Assembly: GCA_023251335.1 (NCBI GenBank)
Contig: JAHEZA010000115.1
Location: forward strand, 1-7,300
Source of the DNA: Chitinophagaceae bacterium
GTDB lineage: Bacteria > Bacteroidota > Bacteroidia > Chitinophagales > Chitinophagaceae
Direction of reading: 5' to 3'
DNA length: 7,300 bases
Position 1 is the first letter of the stretch, and the number at the start of each line of letters is the position of its first letter. Of this stretch, positions 5,936 through 7,300 are shown in pieces. Both the position numbers and the translations under genes were made by a program. The notes below the pieces were generated by a model that saw only the letters and a program-made list of their open reading frames with translations, made no database searches and was not told the DNA's origin.

Positions 5936-7155
5936 CCGGCCGCCTGTTCCAAATCATTCAAAATATCTTCTATATTTTCTATTCCTACACTCATTCTTAT
6001 CAATCCGTCGGTGATCCCATATTTTTCTCTATCCGCTTTTGGTACGCCGTAGTGTGTCATGGAAGCGGGATGAGATAAAAGGGTATCGCATGTTCCTAAT
6101 GAAACTGCCCTCACGCACATCTGTAATTTGTCAATGAATTTTTTTCCTGCTTCAAGTCCGCCCTTCATTTCAAAACTTAACATGGGGCCAGGATGTTTCA
6201 TTTGTTTTTTAGAAGTTGCATGATCAGGATGAGATGCTAACCCCAAATAATTCACCTTGCTGATTGCGGGATTTTTTTCAAGAAATTCAGCCACTTTCAT
6301 TGCATTTGCGCAATGCCTTTCCATTCTTACTTCAAGGGTTTTCATTCCTTGTGTTAATAAAAAAGCATCGAATGAATTGCTGTTACCACCTAATAAACGA
6401 TGTACTTTTTCCATCCTCGTGTTCATCCTTTCGATGTCTTTTCCTACCAATGCTCCCCCGATAGCGGTTCCGTGTCCGTTTAAAAATTTGGTGGTGGAAT
6501 GAACTACATAATCCACGCCATATTTAAAAGGTTGCTGAAGGTATGGTGTAGCAAAAGTATTATCAACCGCAACCAGTAAATTATGTTGCTTTGCAATTTT
6601 TGTTAGCGCATCAATATCTACGCATTGAATAGTAGGATTCGCCGGGGTTTCCAGGTAAAGCATTTTTATGTTAGCATTCCCTTTAATAGTGTCTTCTGCT
6701 TTGCTCAAATCCCTGAGGTCAATAATAATGGCTTCAATTCCTAATTCAGGAAGCACACGATTCATTAACTCCTGGGTGCCACCATACAAAGAATAATGAG
6801 ATAAAATTTTATCCCCGGTTTTTAAATTTCCTAACATCAATGTGCTGATAGCCGCCATGCCACTGGCATGTAGACGGGCTTTTAATTGTAACGGGCTTTC
6901 ATTTTCCATTAGGCCAAAACTTTCCATTGCGGCAATTTTATCTTCGGCCTCTTTCAAACTTGGATTTCCCCAGCGGCTATATATATAACCAGTTTCATCA
7001 CCACTAAATCTGCGCATTCCCTGCTCTGCCGTATCGAACACATAAGTACTGCTGGCATAAATTGGCGTAAGATGCGCATAATTTCCTTCTGTTTCATGTC
7101 CGGTATGGATAGCAGTAGAACCAAAACCTTCTAATTTCTTTTTGATAGATGTCAT
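5929..7155 (-). CDS. PLP-dependent trans-sulfuration enzyme (Cys/Met metabolism family)
   Basis: Fold-type I PLP enzyme of the cystathionine gamma-synthase / gamma-lyase / methionine gamma-lyase family, acting in sulfur amino-acid metabolism. The 408 residues include Y59/R61 (YIYSRWGNP, phosphate contacts from the neighbouring subunit), SGMAAI (98-103), Y124 (SLYGGT, stacks on PLP), D198 (VDNTFATPY, pyridine nitrogen) and the Schiff-base K223 (HSTTKFLNGHG). The C-terminal SHPASMTHYG and LIRMSVGIE hold the substrate carboxylate site. About ten extra residues occur around 80-96 compared with Pseudomonas methionine gamma-lyase. The position of that enzyme's Cys116 is Gly126 here, so a strict methionine gamma-lyase call is not safe; cystathionine gamma-lyase/synthase or O-acyl-homoserine sulfhydrylase activity is equally possible. 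The ATG at 7153-7155 is the first good start. The acetyltransferase follows 16 nt downstream. Confidence 0.93.
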   Translation of the reverse strand: MTSIKKKLEGFGSTAIHTGHETEGNYAHLTPIYASSTYVFDTAEQGMRRFSGDETGYIYSRWGNPSLKEAEDKIAAMESFGLMENESPLQLKARLHASGMAAISTLMLGNLKTGDKILSHYSLYGGTQELMNRVLPELGIEAIIIDLRDLSKAEDTIKGNANIKMLYLETPANPTIQCVDIDALTKIAKQHNLLVAVDNTFATPYLQQPFKYGVDYVVHSTTKFLNGHGTAIGGALVGKDIERMNTRMEKVHRLLGGNSNSFDAFLLTQGMKTLEVRMERHCANAMKVAEFLEKNPAISKVNYLGLASHPDHATSKKQMKHPGPMLSFEMKGGLEAGKKFIDKLQMCVRAVSLGTCDTLLSHPASMTHYGVPKADREKYGITDGLIRMSVGIENIEDILNDLEQAAGN

Positions 7156-7192
7156 GTTATTTTTTAATAAAAAAGAATTGTAAAAACTATTG

Positions 7193-7200
7193 CAAAAATA
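7193..7200 (-). promoter_or_regulatory. Possible -7 promoter element for the PLP enzyme gene
   Basis: TATTTTTG on the minus strand matches TAnnTTTG and ends 37 nt before the ATG at 7155. I see no TTTG at the usual -33 spacing (about 7219-7222 reads GTTC), so this is only a weak candidate. Confidence 0.3.
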
Positions 7201-7300
7201 GGCAAAGAAAAGCGGGAAGAACGAGGCTTTTAGTGCAAAGAGATAGTGCTTAAAATAAAATTTCTTGCAAAGAAGACAGTCAACTCCCTTTCAAATCTAG

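Overview
The window is AT-rich, and every credible gene reads on the minus strand. It looks like chromosomal DNA from a member of the Bacteroidota, probably the Chitinophagaceae or a relative. The reasons are TAnnTTTG-type promoter elements (clearest at 4031-4060), A-rich rather than strong Shine-Dalgarno leaders, a PbpC C-terminal region of the Bacteroidota type, and the general look of the proteins. The family-level placement is inference.

In transcription order (right to left): a PLP-dependent trans-sulfuration enzyme (5929-7155) is followed after 16 nt by a GNAT acetyltransferase (5445-5912), probably one operon. After a 125-nt gap comes a bacterial (E. coli-like, type I) isocitrate dehydrogenase (4054-5319). 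A vapBC toxin-antitoxin pair follows (3395-4001) with its own promoter/operator region. The toxin stop codon overlaps the start codon of a second isocitrate dehydrogenase, which belongs to the eukaryote-like type II subfamily (2169-3398). After a 117-nt gap rich in short palindromes comes a soluble PAS histidine kinase (894-2051). It is coupled by a one-base overlap to a single-domain response regulator (526-894). The left end holds a decayed 3' piece of a penicillin-binding protein 1C gene (1 to about 450), with one frameshift and one in-frame stop.

The most notable arrangement is the central block: two isocitrate dehydrogenases from different subfamilies that catalyse the same TCA-cycle step, separated only by a toxin-antitoxin module. 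The module's promoter probably also drives the second dehydrogenase, and its last codons are translationally coupled to it. The type I enzyme keeps all isocitrate/metal residues but has lost several residues that bind the NADP 2'-phosphate in E. coli. The type II enzyme keeps its NADP residues. The two may therefore differ in cofactor use. No tRNA, rRNA, CRISPR array or insertion sequence is visible.
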